Shown: positions 1 through 14,053, counted from the first letter of the stretch. The stretch: DNA of 64,000 bases from Tipula vernalis (GCA_958295665.1 OY282560.1:29439992-29503991); one strand, 5' to 3'. Notes: generated by a model from the letters alone, not told the origin. Program-made: numbers and translations.

Positions 1-672
1 AAATTTTTGTTTTTCTTTATGAAAAATAAAAAAAATCTTTGACTACTCGATTGAACAAAATGTCGGTCCTAAAATAAAATCATATTGTCAGTATAGTAAA
101 TTTTACTACAAAATTATCTTTTTATTATATTTTTTAAAATGATTGTAGGAAAAATATAGTGTGAAACACGTCCGCATTTTTTCCTTTCTCGCGTGACAAA
201 CTGGCACTTTGCGCTCTTGATACACAAATAACTATTTTCTTCTGTTTTGTTCACTGCTGAATGAATAAATAGTGAATAATTTTTGAATAGGAATTTAATG
301 TACAAGTTTTATTAAAAGTGCAAAATTGTTTAGATTTATTTTTGGGGCTATATCGAGAATTGAGTTCGAACAGTGAAAATTTTGGCTAAAAATTCGAATA
401 TTTTATGATAATTTGGTGTAAAACGACAAATTCTTTGTTTGAATAACGAATAGAATATTTCGTACTATTGAATTGACTGAGTAGAGAATATTTTTTCTTT
501 TCTTCTTTGTTCGACGTAAAATAAATAATCATCAGAAATTGTTTTGGTTTTCTACTCACTATTCAAATCGATCAGTTGTAAAAATTATTATTCGATATTT
601 AGAAAGGAAATAACAAATTTTACAGAGCGAGTTTTAAAACGCTGGAATATATGTTTTATTATAATTTATTTG
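1..672. other. AT-rich non-coding, nothing recognised
   Basis: Very AT-rich sequence with homopolymer runs. The only open frame (114-305, minus) is short, lysine/asparagine-rich and resembles no family I know. I see no gene, repeat array or RNA here. Confidence 0.5.
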
Positions 673-895
673 CTTTTAACGCCAAGTGGTTGACATCTGG
701 TGGACGATATTGAAGCTAGAGTTGAAGGTGAACAGCAATCTTCAAAACAATCTTGTATTGCACCTGATAAGTGATAGATATGTTTATTTATTCAAGGACT
801 AAATAATTCAAAAATAACACACATACAAATAAACGGTGAATTGCTGTTCACCTTTAACTAGTGGCGATCGTCGCGCCTCTTGCGGCGCTTTAAAT
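673..895. mobile_element. MITE-like inverted-repeat element
   Basis: Two arms are inverted copies of each other. AAGGTGAACAGCAA at about 724-737 pairs with TTGCTGTTCACCTT at about 841-854. Outward of these, the left arm (AACGCCAAGTGG) and the right arm (CCTCTTGCGGCGCTT) still match imperfectly. There is no coding potential between the arms. This is the structure of a small non-autonomous DNA transposon. I could not define a target-site duplication, so the ends are approximate. Confidence 0.5.
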
Positions 896-1080
896 GCGAA
901 TAGAAAATTTGAAAGAAGGATTTTTAAACGGTCAAAAACATGAATCATTATTTATCCATGTAAGAACGTGTTACAATATTTCGCTTCTGTGTATTCTGTG
1001 GCAATATCAAGGTAAATGTTTAATAGAGGTGTATATTCCCATGTTTATCCCTATGTTTCATTTTCGTTATTCTTCGCGCA

Positions 1081-1336
1081 TTACGTCACGTGTAGACAAT
1101 AAAGCAGATATATTCCGGTTTTTTTGTTTTGTTTTGTACCGTATTTCATTCCATTTGAATAATCAGTCCGTGTACCGTATATTAGATTTTAATAATCAGT
1201 CAGTGTCAGTCCTACTTCTCTGTGTGGTAATCGTGCATACAAGTAATAATCCAAAACTTAAGTGATTTACTAATAACAATTTTAAATTAATTAATTTTAT
1301 ATATTAAATTAACGTTGAAGTTTTTATTTTACAAAG
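1081..1336 (+). promoter_or_regulatory. Putative promoter and 5' UTR exon of the ubiquitin-like gene
   Basis: TTACGTCACGTG at 1081-1092 resembles a CRE/E-box composite. A pair of TCAGT initiator-like words lies in ATAATCAGTC repeats near 1161 and 1190, the second in TCAGTCAGTGTCAGTC. An excellent donor, AAAG|GTAAGT, lies at 1337, and an acceptor TTTACAG ends at 1446, two bases before the ATG. I infer transcription from about 1160-1210, a non-coding first exon ending at 1336 and a 110-nt 5' UTR intron. The 123-aa open frame at 894-1265 overlaps this region and is probably not coding. Confidence 0.45.
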
Positions 1337-1447
1337 GTAAGTAAATATAAATAATTTGCACTCAACATGAATGTTAATTAGTTTAAGTTTTATAATCGAG
1401 TAAAGTAAACGGCATCAAATAAATCCCGTTTTTGTATAATTTACAGA

Positions 1448-2889
1448 ATGAAGCTGTTCGTAGACAATCCGTATCAAGATGTGTTCGAAGTCATAATTGA
1501 TAGCACGTCTAAAGTGATTGATTTAAAAAGAATGATAGCCGCCGAAATCAATGGCCTTATGGAGCCCAATCAAATATTAAAATATCGTTCGAAAACTTTA
1601 ATCGATTCAGACACGATTCAAACTTCCGGTATCCAAAATGGTTCAGTGATAGAACTAACGGTTCAAAATAATATTAGCATTTTTATTAGAACCGAAGACG
1701 ATCAAATTCATAAGCTTGATGTACATTTTACGGCTACAGCCGGCCTTGTTAAAAAACTGTTAAATCGTTCGCTTAAGATTGCAGTGGATGACCAACATTT
1801 ATTGTTTAATGGCAAAGAATTAAAAAATGACGATATTTTAACGGAAAAATCCATTACACGTGGAACCACGATCCATTTAGTAGTAGCTAAATTAAAATTA
1901 CGATTAAATATTGTCCAGCAATCGGGACAAGTGGGACGCATCGAGATACCAACAAATTATACGGTCGCCCAATTGAAGCAAGTAATTTCTGATAAATATA
2001 AATTACCAGAAAACGGTGCAAGTCTAAAGTATAATGGTCAAGAATTAGATAAAAATAGTAAAACACTTGCTGAATATAATATCGGAGATTTATCCGAGAT
2101 TCATTTTCGTCGAAATGATATTGAGATTCATATCCAGTCCGCTTCCATTGGTCAGAAGCGAATTACTTTTCGTATTTTTCCGTACGACACGGTTGGCAAG
2201 GTGAAGGATAAAATTGAAGCTGAATTGAAAATTAATAAAGTAGCACAGCAATTAATTTGGGGTGGACGTGTACTGAGCGACGATGCAATTTTATCGATGG
2301 AAAATATTTATGGCGGATCAACCCTTAATCTGGTTGTAGCCATCCTAAGGTAAACGATTTTTTTTGTTCGAACTTGTTTAAATTCATAACGAAATTTTTA
2401 TTTTATTATTATAGTTTAACATTGAATATTCAAATTGGGCCCCTCGAAGATAAAATTAAAATCGAAACCTCTTCCAGCGAGACTGTGGCTCAATTAAAGA
2501 CCAAACTTTTCAATGCAGTTAATATACCGATTGACCAGCAAATATTATTCGTGGACAATACAAAATTAGAGGATGGCAAAATATTGATGGATTATGGCTT
2601 AAATGAAACTTCTGATATTGCTTTGCAGCGTAAAGATTCGTTCGAGGTAATCATTGAGAAACTTGACGGATATAAAATTACGGTACAAATACATAAGGAT
2701 GATAAGGTTCTTGACTTAAAAAAACAAATTGATCGACGCCTCGGTATAGAACCAAAAACACAACGTCTTTATTATTTTGGAGAGGTACTGCGCAGCAGAA
2801 AATTCTTTGAAGAGTATCAAATTGTAGATCGCTGCACTATCCATTTGGTGATTCGCTTAGACGGTGGGGCGGAACTTGTTTTATATTAA
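1448..2889 (+). CDS. Tandem ubiquitin-like protein, six divergent UBL domains
   Basis: Two coding exons, 1448-2349 and 2415-2889, join across a 65-nt GT-AG intron (2350-2414) to give 458 residues in frame. Without splicing, each half would end or begin in the middle of a domain. The protein is six beta-grasp ubiquitin-like units of about 75 residues, at roughly 1-73, 74-149, 150-224, 225-300, 301-376 and 377-458. Each shows the ubiquitin pattern of a T-V-x-x-L-K helix, an L-x-x-x-G-x-x-L turn and a final T-I-x-L-x-V strand. Only the last unit keeps a ubiquitin-like C-terminus (IRLDGG), followed by a six-residue tail. The inner junctions lack GG, so unlike polyubiquitin this should stay one chain apart from a possible cut after the terminal GG. 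The Lys48 position of unit six is not lysine. Function is unknown. It could be a scaffold for ubiquitin-binding proteins or a fast-evolving paralogue of polyubiquitin. Confidence 0.85.
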
Positions 2890-3419
2890 GAAAAGACTAA
2901 AATGAAAATGATCTAAAGAAACATCTACATAATTTTATTGTTTTTTAAATATTTGTAAGTTAACATAAATTATATAGTTTTAACCAAATTACATTTAATT
3001 TACATTATCAACATGTTGTGTTTACATTATAAACAAGGTACAGACATATTAGTCCCCAGCGGAAACCAAACGAAACACGCTAATCTGAAAAAAAAAAATA
3101 CAGGCAGGGCTTACAGAGAAATGCTTACAGGTAGGGACACCAACCTTACCAGAGTGCAAATCAAACTTCCAGGCTTTCATGAAGTCAACAACCTATACCC
3201 AGTCTATATAAAATAGATCAACTATCACAGCTCCCTACATCTGTTACCTTTAACTGGGCGGCTCAAGTCAAATGGGAACATACCGTTCCTTATGGTATTG
3301 CGGATATGGCATTTATTCCGGCCAATCGGATTGCAAATGGATCGGATTTTCCATTTTTTTGCTATTTTTCGGATGCCATTCGCTTCAAATTTATACATTA
3401 AAGAAAGCTATTAGCGTAT
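2890..3419 (+). other. 3' flank of the UBL gene, non-coding
   Basis: AT-rich trailer after the UBL stop. A short open frame at 3013-3216 has a lysine/asparagine-biased translation and no recognisable domain, and I do not regard it as a gene. The part after about 3230 may already belong to the Gypsy relic that follows. Confidence 0.4.
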
Positions 3420-3570
3420 ATCGCAAAGCTCGATTTTGCTAAGATTAACAGAAGATGACAATCGCGCACCAGGAACGTTACGCCGCCTTCCTATCAAGGT
3501 TTCATTATGAAGCAACATTCAAGCATGGCTCAGAAAACACTGTCGTTGATGACTGAAACATACGGTAAAA
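3420..3570 (+). mobile_element. Gypsy-type RNase H relic
   Basis: Reading + from about 3469 gives QERYAAFLSRF, HYEATFKHGSENT and VVDD before a stop. This is the conserved end of the RNase H domain of Ty3/Gypsy polyproteins (pattern RYAAFLS...F.YE...K.GSEN..AD.LSR). No long frame survives upstream or downstream, so this is a broken fragment. It ends about 100 bp before the satellite array starts, and the intervening 3571-3670 shows nothing I recognise. Confidence 0.55.
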
Positions 3571-4769
3571 TTAATTAAGAGACTCATCGTTGCTCACTCA
3601 GTTCAGCGGTGAGGTGCCCTATATTTGTCTCAGACTCTCCTAACACCGAAATTTGCCCCGAGTGGGTTATCTTCAGGATCTGTATTTATTTTGCCAACTT
3701 GCATTTGGATTGCTCGAATATTTCTAAACATTTAATAGAAAATTCGATTTTATTGAAAATCAACTGTGCTATTATAGCCCACAGATTTTGAACGGCAAAA
3801 ATCTAAAATGCTCCGATTCCGTTGGTCAATAGCTCTATCAATAGGCTTCAGGATCTGTATTTATTTTGCTAACTTGCATTTGGATTGCTCGAATATTTCT
3901 TACCATTTAATAGAAAATTCGATTTTATTGAAAATCAACTGTGCTATATATAGCCCACAGATTTTGAACGGCAAAAATCTAAAATGCTCCGATTACGTTG
4001 GTCAATACCTCTATCAATAGGCTTCAGGATCTGTATTTATTTTGCCAACTTGCATGTGGATTGCTCGATTATTTCTAACCATTTCATAGAAAATTCGATT
4101 TTATCCCACAGATTTTGAACGGCAAAATTCTAAAATGCTCCGATTACGTTGGTCAATACCTCTATCAATAGACTTCAGGATCTGTATTTATTTTGCCAAC
4201 TGGCATTTGGATTGCTCGATTATTTCTAACCAATTCATAGAAAATTCGATTTTATCCCACAGATTTTGAATGGCAAAAATCTAAAATGCTCCAATTACGT
4301 TGGTCAATAGCTCTATCAATAGGCTTCAGGATTAGTATTTATTTTGCCAACTTGCATTTGGATTGCTCGAATATTTCTAACCATTTAATAGAAAATTCGA
4401 TTTTATTGAAAATCAACTGTGCTATAGCCCACAGATTTTGAACGGCAAAATTCTAAAATGCTCCGATTACGTTGGTCAATAGCTCTATCAATAGGCTTCA
4501 GGATTTGTATTTATTTTGCCAACTTGCATTTGGATTGCTCGAATATTTCTAACCATTTAATAGAAAATTCGATTTTATTGAAAATCAACTGTGCTATAGC
4601 CCACAGATTTTGAATGGCAAAAATCTAAAATGCTCCGATTACGTTGGTCAATAGCTCTATCAATAGGCTTCAGGATTTGTATTTATTTTGCCAACTTGCA
4701 TTTGGATTGCTCGAATATTTCTAACCATTTAATAGAAAATTCGATTTTATTGAAAATCAACTGTGCTAT

Positions 4770-7587
4770 AGCCCACAGATTTTGAACGACAAAATTCTAA
4801 AATGCTCCGATTATGTTGGTCAATAGCTCTATCAATAGGCTTCGGGATCTGTATTTATTTTGACAACTTGCATTTGGATTGCTCGATTATTTCTAACCAA
4901 TTCATAGAAAATTCGATTTTATTGAAAATCAACTGTGCTATAGCCCACAGATTTTGAACGGCAAAAATCTAAAATGCTCCGATTCCGTTGGTCAATAGCT
5001 CTATCAATAGGCTTCAGGATCTGTATTTATTTTGCCAACTTGCATTTGGATTGCTCGAATATTTCTAACCATTTAATAGAAAATTCGATTTTATTGAAAA
5101 TCGACTGTGCTATAGCCCACAAATCTTGAATGGCAAAAATCTAAAATGCTCCGATTACGTTGGTCAATAGCTCTATCAATAGGCTTCAGGATTTGTATTT
5201 ATTTTGCCAACTTGCATTTGGATTGCTCGAATATTTCTAACCATTTCATAGAAAATTCAATTTTATTGAAAATCAACAGTGCTATAGCCCACAGATTTTG
5301 AACGACAAAATTCTAAAATGCTCCGATTACGTTGGTCAATAGCTCTATCAATAGGCTTCAGGATCTGTATTTATTTTGCTAACTTGCATTTGGATTGCTC
5401 CAATATTTCTAACCATTTAATAGAAAATTCGATTTTATTGAAAATCAACTATGCTATAGCCCACAGATTTTGAACGGCAAAAATCTAAAATGCTCCGATT
5501 ACGTTGGTCAATAGCTCTATCAATAGGCTTCCGGATTTGTATTAATTTTGTCAAATTGCATTTTTAATTGCTCGAATATTTCTAACCATTTAATAGAAAA
5601 TTCGATTTTATTGAAAATCAACTGTGCTATAGCCCACAGATTTTGAACGGCAAAATTCTAAAATGCTCCGATTACGTTGGTCAATAGCTCTATCAATAGG
5701 CTTCAGGATCTGTATTTATTTTGCTAACTTGCATTTGGATTGCTCCAATATTTCTAACCATTTAATAGAAAATTCGATTTTATTGAAAATCAACTGTGCT
5801 ATATATAGCCCACAGATCTTGAATGGCAAAATTGGTCAATAGCTCTATCAATAGGCTTCAGGATCTGTATTTATTTTGCCAACTTGCATTTGGATTGCTC
5901 GAATATTTCTAACCATTTAATAGAAAATTCGATTTTATTGAAAATCAACTGTGCTATAGCCCACAGATTTTGAATGGCAAAAATCTAAAATGCTCCGATT
6001 ACGTTGGTCAATAGCTCTATCAATAAGCTTCAGGATTTGTATTTATTTTGCCAACTTGCATGTGGATTGCTCGAATATTTCTAACCATTTAATAGAAAAT
6101 TCGATTTTATTGAAAATCAACTGTGCTATAGCCCACAGATTTTGAACGGCAAAATTCTAAAATGCTCCGATTACGTTGGTCAATAGCTCTATCAATAGGC
6201 TTCAGGATCTGTATTTATTTTGCCAACTTGCATTTGGATTGCTCGAATATTTCTAACCATTTAATAGAAAATTCGATTTTATTGAAAATCAACTGTGCTA
6301 TAGCCCACAGATTTTGAACGACAATATTCTAAAATGCTCCGATTATGTTGGTCAATAGCTCTATCAATAGGCTTCGGGATCTGTATTTATTTTGACAACT
6401 TGCATTTGGATTGCTCGATTATTTCTAACCAATTCATAGAAAATTCGATTTTATTGAAAATCAACTGTGCTATAGCCCACAGATTTTGAACGGCAAAAAT
6501 CTAAAATGCTCCGATTCCGTTGGTCAATAGCTCTATCAATAGGCTTCAGGATCTGTATTTATTTTGCCAACTTGCATTTGGATTGCTCGAATATTTCTAA
6601 CCATTTAATAGAAAATTCGATTTTATTGAAAATCGACTGTGCTATAGCCCACAAATCTTGAATGGCAAAAATCTAAAATGCTCCGATTACGTTGGTCAAT
6701 AGCTCTATCAATAGGCTTCAGGATTTGTATTTATTTTGCCAACTTGCATTTGGATTGCTCGAATATTTCTAACCATTTCATAGAAAATTCAATTTTATTG
6801 AAAATCAACAGTGCTATAGCCCACAGATTTTGAACGACAAAATTCTAAAATGCTCCGATTACGTTGGTCAATAGCTCTATCAATAGGCTTCAGGATCTGT
6901 ATTTATTTTGCTAACTTGCATTTGGATTGCTCCAATATTTCTAACCATTTAATAGAAAATTCGATTTTATTGAAAATCAACTATGCTATAGCCCACAGAT
7001 TTTGAACGGCAAAAATCTAAAATGCTCCGATTACGTTGGTCAATAGCTCTATCAATAGGCTTCCGGATTTGTATTAATTTTGTCAAATTGCATTTTTAAT
7101 TGCTCGAATATTTCTAACCATTTAATAGAAAATTCGATTTTATTGAAAATCAACTGTGCTATAGCCCACAGATTTTGAACGGCAAAATTCTAAAATGCTC
7201 CGATTACGTTGGTCAATAGCTCTATCAATAGGCTTCAGGATCTGTATTTATTTTGCTAACTTGCATTTGGATTGCTCCAATATTTCTAACCATTTAATAG
7301 AAAATTCGATTTTATTGAAAATCAACTGTGCTATATATAGCCCACAGATCTTGAATGGCAAAATTGGTCAATAGCTCTATCAATAGGCTTCAGGATCTGT
7401 ATTTATTTTGCCAACTTGCATTTGGATTGCTCGAATATTTCTAACCATTTAATAGAAAATTCGATTTTATTGAAAATCAACTGTGCTATAGCCCACAGAT
7501 TTTGAATGGCAAAAATCTAAAATGCTCCGATTACGTTGGTCAATAGCTCTATCAATAAGCTTCAGGATTTGTATTTATTTTGCCAAC
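4770..7587 (+). repeat. 1532-bp tandem higher-order repeat in the satellite
   Basis: Rare variants recur at a constant offset of 1532 bp. These are CTTCGGG at 4840 and 6372, TCAAATTGCATTTTTAATTG at 5551 and 7083, the shortened junction GAATGGCAAAATTGGTCAAT at 5821 and 7353, and CAATAAGCTTC at 6021 and 7553. The block is nine monomers with one shortened by about 20 bp and a 4-bp TATA insertion (net -16). The two copies are about 4770-6055 and 6302-7587, and they diverge after that. Confidence 0.85.
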
Positions 7588-10500
7588 TTGCATTTGGATT
7601 GCTCGATTATTTCTAACCAATTCATAGAAAATTCGATTTTATTGAAAATCAACTGTGCTATAGCCCACAGATTTTGAACGGCAAAAATCTAAAATGCTCC
7701 GATTCCGTTGGTCAATAGCTCTATCAATAGGCTTCAGGATCTGTATTTATTTTGCTAACTTGCATTTGGATTGCTCGAATATTTCTAACCATTTAATAGA
7801 AAATTCGATTTTATTGAAAATCGACTGTGCTATAGCCCACAAATTTTGAATGGCAAAAATCTAAAATGCTCCGATTACGTTGGTCAATAGCTCTATCAAT
7901 AGGCTTCAGGATTTGTATTTATTTTGCCAACTTGCATTTGGATTGCTCGAATATTTCTAACCATTTCATAGAAAATTCAATTTTATTGAAAATCAACAGT
8001 GCTATAGCCCACAGATTTTGAACGACAAAATTCTAAAATGCTCCGATTACGTTGGTCAATAGCTCTATCAATAGGCTTCAGGATCTGTATTTATTTTGCC
8101 AACTTGCATTTGGATTGCTCGAATATTTCTAACCATTTAATAGAAAATTCGATTTTATTGAAAATCAACTGTGCTATAGCCCACAGATTTTGAACGACAA
8201 TATTCTAAAATGCTCCGATTATGTTGGTCAATAGCTCTATCAATAGGCTTCGGGATCTGTATTTATTTTGACAACTTGCATTTGGATTGCTCGATTATTT
8301 CTAACCAATTCATAGAAAATTCGATTTTATTGAAAATCAACTGTGCTATAGCCCACAGATTTTGAACGGCAAAAATCTAAAATGCTCCGATTACGTTGGT
8401 CAATAGCTCTATCAATAGGCTTCAGGATCTGTATTTATTTTGCCAACTTGCATTTGGATTGCTCGAATATTTCTAACCATTTCATAGAAAATTCGATTTT
8501 ATTGAAAATCGACTGTGCTATAGCCCACAAATCTTGAATGGCAAAAATCTAAAATGCTCCGATTACGTTGGTCAATAGCTCTATCAATAGGCTTCAGGAT
8601 TTGTATTTATTTTGCCAACTTGCATTTGGATTGCTCGAATATTTCTAACCATTTCATAGAAAATTCAATTTTATTGAAAATCAACAGTGCTATAGCCCAC
8701 AGATTTTGAACGACAAAATTCTAAAATGCTCCGATTACGTTGGTCAATAGCTCTATCAATAGGCTTCAGGATCTGTATTTATTTTGCCAACTTGCATTTG
8801 GATTGCTCGAATATTTCTAACCATTTAATAGAAAATTCGATTTTATTGAAAATCAACTGTGCTATAGCCCACAGATTTTGAACGACAATATTCTAAAATG
8901 CTCCGATTATGTTGGTCAATAGCTCTATCAATAGGCTTCGGGATCTGTATTTATTTTGCCAACTTGCATTTGGATTACTCGATTATTTCTAACCAATTCA
9001 TAGAAAATTCGATTTTATTGAAAATCAACTGTGCTATAGCCCACAGATTTTGAACGGCAAAAATCTAAAATGCTCCGATTCCGTTGGTCAATAGCTCTAT
9101 CAATAGGCTTCAGGATCTGTATTTATTTTGCCAACTTGCATTTGGATTGCTCGAATATTTCTAACCATTTAATAGAAAATTCGATTTTATTGAAAATCAA
9201 CTGTGCTATAGCCCACAGATTTTGAACGACAAAATTCTAAAATGCTCCGATTATGTTGGTCAATAGCTCTATCAATAGGCTTCGGGATCTGTATTTATTT
9301 TGCCAACTTGCATTTGGATTGCTCGAATATTTCTAACCATTTAATAGAAAATTCGATTTTATTGAAAATCGACTGTGCTATAGCCCACAAATTTTGAATG
9401 GCAAAAATCTAAAATGCTCCGATTACGTTGGTCAATAGCTCTATCAATAGGCTTCAGGATTTGTATTTATTTTGCCAACTTGCATTTGGATTGCTCGAAT
9501 ATTTCTAACCATTTCATAGAAAATTCAATTTTATTGAAAATCAACTGTGCTATAGCCCACAGATTTTGAACGACAATATTCTAAAATGCTCCGATTATGT
9601 TGGTCAATAGCTCTATCAATAGGCTTCGGGATCTGTATTTATTTTGACAACTTGCATTTGGATTGCTCGATTATTTCTAACCAATTCATAGAAAATTCGA
9701 TTTTATTGAAAATCAACTGTGCTATAGCCCACAGATTTTGAACGGCAAAAATCTAAAATGCTCCGATTCCGTTGGTCAATAGCTCTATCAATAGGCTTCA
9801 GGATCTGTATTTATTTTGCCAACTTGCATTTGGATTGCTCGAATATTTCTAACCATTTAATAGAAAATTCGATTTTATTGAAAATCGACTGTGCTATAGC
9901 CCACAAATTTTGAATGGCAAAAATCTAAAATGCTCCGATTACGTTGGTCAATAGCTCTATCAATAGGCTTCAGGATTTGTATTTATTTTGCCAACTTGCA
10001 TTTGGATTGCTCGAATATTTCTAACCATTTCATAGAAAATTCAATTTTATTGAAAATCAACAGTGCTATAGCCCACAGATTTTGAACGACAAAATTCTAA
10101 AATGCTCCGATTACGTTGGTCAATAGCTCTATCAATAGGCTTCAGGATTTGTATTTATTTTGCCAACTTGCATTTGGATTGCTCGAATATTTCTAACCAT
10201 TTCATAGAAAATTCAATTTTATTGAAAATCAACAGTGCTATAGCCCACAGATTTTGAACGACAAAATTCTAAAATGCTCCGATTACGTTGGTCAATAGCT
10301 CTATCAATAGGCTTCAGGATCTGTATTTATTTTGCCAACTTGCATTTGGATTGCTCGAATATTTCTAACCATTTAATAGAAAATTCGATTTTATTGAAAA
10401 TCAACTGTGCTATAGCCCACAGATTTTGAATGGCAAAAATCTAAAATGCTCCGATTACGTTGGTCAATAGCTCTATCAATAAGCTTCAGGATTTGTATTT

Positions 10501-13500
10501 ATTTTGCCAACTTGCATGTGGATTGCTCGAATATTTCTAACCATTTAATAGAAAATTCGATTTTATTGAAAATCAACTGTGCTATAGCCCACAGATTTTG
10601 AACGGCAAAATTCTAAAATGCTCCGATTACGTTGGTCAATAGCTCTATCAATAGGCTTCAGGATCTGTATTTATTTTGCCAACTTGCATTTGGATTGCTC
10701 GAATATTTCTAACCATTTAATAGAAAATTCGATTTTATTGAAAATCAACTGTGCTATAGCCCACAGATTTTGAATGGCAAAAATCTAAAATGCTCCGATT
10801 ACGTTGGTCAATAGCTCTATCAATAAGCTTCAGGATTTGTATTTATTTTGCCAACTTGCATTTGGATTGCTCGAATATTTCTAACCATTTAATAGAAAAT
10901 TCGATTTTATTGAAAATCAACTGTGCTATAGCCCACAGATTTTGAACGACAATATTCTAAAATGCTCCGATTATGTTGGTCAATAGCTCTATCAATAGGC
11001 TTCGGGATCTGTATTTATTTTGACAACTTGCATTTGGATTGCTCGATTATTTCTAACCAATTCATAGAAAATTCGATTTTATTGAAAATCAACTGTGCTA
11101 TAGCCCACAGATTTTGAACGGCAAAAATCTAAAATGCTCCGATTCCGTTGGTCAATAGCTCTATCAATAGGCTTCAGGATCTGTATTTATTTTGCCAACT
11201 TGCATTTGGATTGCTCGAATATTTCTAACCATTTAATAGAAAATTCGATTTTATTGAAAATCGACTGTGCTATAGCCCACAAATTTTGAATGGCAAAAAT
11301 CTAAAATGCTCCGATTACGTTGGTCAATAGCTCTATCAATAGGCTTCAGGATTTCTATTTATTTTGCCAACTTGCATTTGGATTGCTCGAATATTTCTAA
11401 CCATTTCATAGAAAATTCAATTTTATTGAAAATCAACAGTGCTATAGCCCACAGATTTTGAACGACAAAATTCTAAAATGCTCCGATTACGTTGGTCAAT
11501 AGCTCTATCAATAGGCTTCAGGATCTGTATTTATTTTGCCAACTTGCATTTGGATTGCTCGAATATTTCTAACCATTTAATAGAAAATTCGATTTTATTG
11601 AAAATCAACTGTGCTATAGCCCACAGATTTTGAATGGCAAAAATCTAAAATGCTCCGATTACGTTGGTCAATAGCTCTATCAATAAGCTTCAGGATTTGT
11701 ATTTATTTTGCCAACTTGCATGTGGATTGCTCGAATATTTCTAACCATTTAATAGAAAATTCGATTTTATTGAAAATCAACTGTGCTATAGCCCACAGAT
11801 TTTGAACGGCAAAATTCTAAAATGCTCCGATTACGTTGGTCAATAGCTCTATCAATAGGCTTCAGGATCTGTATTTATTTTGCCAACTTGCATTTGGATT
11901 GCTCGAATATTTCTAACCATTTAATAGAAAATTCGATTTTATTGAAAATCAACTGTGCTATAGCCCACAGATTTTGAACGACAATATTCTAAAATGCTCC
12001 GATTATGTTGGTCAATAGCTCTATCAATAGGCTTCGGGATCTGTATTTATTTTGACAACTTGCATTTGGATTGCTCGATTATTTCTAACCAATTCATAGA
12101 AAATTCGATTTTATTGAAAATCAACAGTGCTATAGCCCACAGATTTTGAACGGCAAAAATCTAAAATGCTCCGATTCCGTTGGTCAATAGCTCTATCAAT
12201 AGGCTTCAGGATCTGTATTTATTTTGCCAACTTGCATTTGGATTGCTCGAATATTTCTAACCATTTAATAGAAAATTCGATTTTATTGAAAATCGACTGT
12301 GCTATAGCCCACAAATCTTGAATGGCAAAAATCTAAAATGCTCCGATTACGTTGGTCAATAGCTCTATCAATAGGCTTCAGGATTTGTATTTATTTTGCC
12401 AACTTGCATTTGGATTGCTCGAATATTTCTAACCATTTCATAGAAAATTCAATTTTATTGAAAATCAACTGTGCTATAGCCCACAGATTTTGAACGACAA
12501 AATTCTAAAATGCTCCGATTACGTTGGTCAATAGCTCTATCAATAGGCTTCAGGATCTGTATTTATTTTGCCAACTTGCATTTGGATTGCTCGAATATTT
12601 CTTACCATTTAATAGAAAATTCGATTTTATTGAAAATCAACTGTGCTATAGCCCACAGATTTTGAACGACAATATTCTAAAATGCTCCGATTATGTTGGT
12701 CAATAGCTCTATCAATAGGCTTCGGGATCTGTATTTATTTTGCCAACTTGCATTTGGATTGCTCGATTATTTCTAACCAATTCATAGAAAATTCGATTTT
12801 ATTGAAAATCAACTGTGCTATAGCCCACAGATTTTGAACGGCAAAAATCTAAAATGCTCCGATTCCGTTGGTCAATAGCTCTATCAATAGGCTTCAGGAT
12901 CTGTATTTATTTTGCCAACTTGCATTTGGATTGCTCGAATATTTCTAACCATTTAATAGAAAATTCGATTTTATTGAAAATCAACTGTGCTATAGCCCAC
13001 AGATTTTGAACGACAAAATTCTAAAATGCTCCGATTATGTTGGTCAATAGCTCTATCAATAGGCTTCGGGATCTGTATTTATTTTGCCAACTTGCATTTG
13101 GATTGCTCGAATATTTCTAACCATTTAATAGAAAATTCGATTTTATTGAAAATCGACTGTGCTATAGCCCACAAATTTTGAATGGCAAAAATCTAAAATG
13201 CTCCGATTACGTTGGTCAATAGCTCTATCAATAGGCTTCAGGATTTGTATTTATTTTGCCAACTTGCATTTGGATTGCTCGAATATTTCTAACCATTTCA
13301 TAGAAAATTCAATTTTATTGAAAATCAACAGTGCTATAGCCCACAGATTTTGAACGACAAAATTCTAAAATGCTCCGATTACGTTGGTCAATAGCTCTAT
13401 CAATAGGCTTCAGGATCTGTATTTATTTTGCCAACTTGCATTTGGATTGCTCGAATATTTCTAACCATTTAATAGAAAATTCGATTTTATTGAAAATCAA

Positions 13501-14053
13501 CTGTGCTATAGCCCACAGATTTTGAACGACAAAATTCTAAAATGCTCCGATTATGTTGGTCAATAGCTCTATCAATAGGCTTCGGGATCTGTATTTATTT
13601 TGCCAACTTGCATTTGGATTGCTCGATTATTTCTAACCAATTCATAGAAAATTCCATTTTATTGAAAATCAACTGTGCTATAGCCCACAGATTTTGAACG
13701 GCAAAAATCTAAAATGCTCCGATTCCGTTGGTCAATAGCTCTATCAATAGGCTTCAGGATCTGTATTTATTTTGCCAACTTGCATTTGGATTGCTCGAAT
13801 ATTTCTAACCATTTAATAGAAAATTCGATTTTATTGAAAATCAACTGTGCTATAGCCCACAGATTTTGAACGACAAAATTCTAAAATGCTCCGATTATGT
13901 TGGTCAATAGCTCTATCAATAGGCTTCGGGATCTGTATTTATTTTGCCAACTTGCATTTGGATTGCTCGATTATTTCTAACCAATTCATAGAAAATTCGA
14001 TTTTATTGAAAATCAACTGTGCTATAGCCCACAGATTTTGAACGGCAAAAATC

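Noticed and set aside
894..1265. 123-codon plus-strand open frame before the ubiquitin-like gene
   Set aside because: Its translation is rich in F, I and S with no domain. It overlaps the inferred promoter and 5' UTR, and the real ATG of the gene follows a clear 5' UTR intron.
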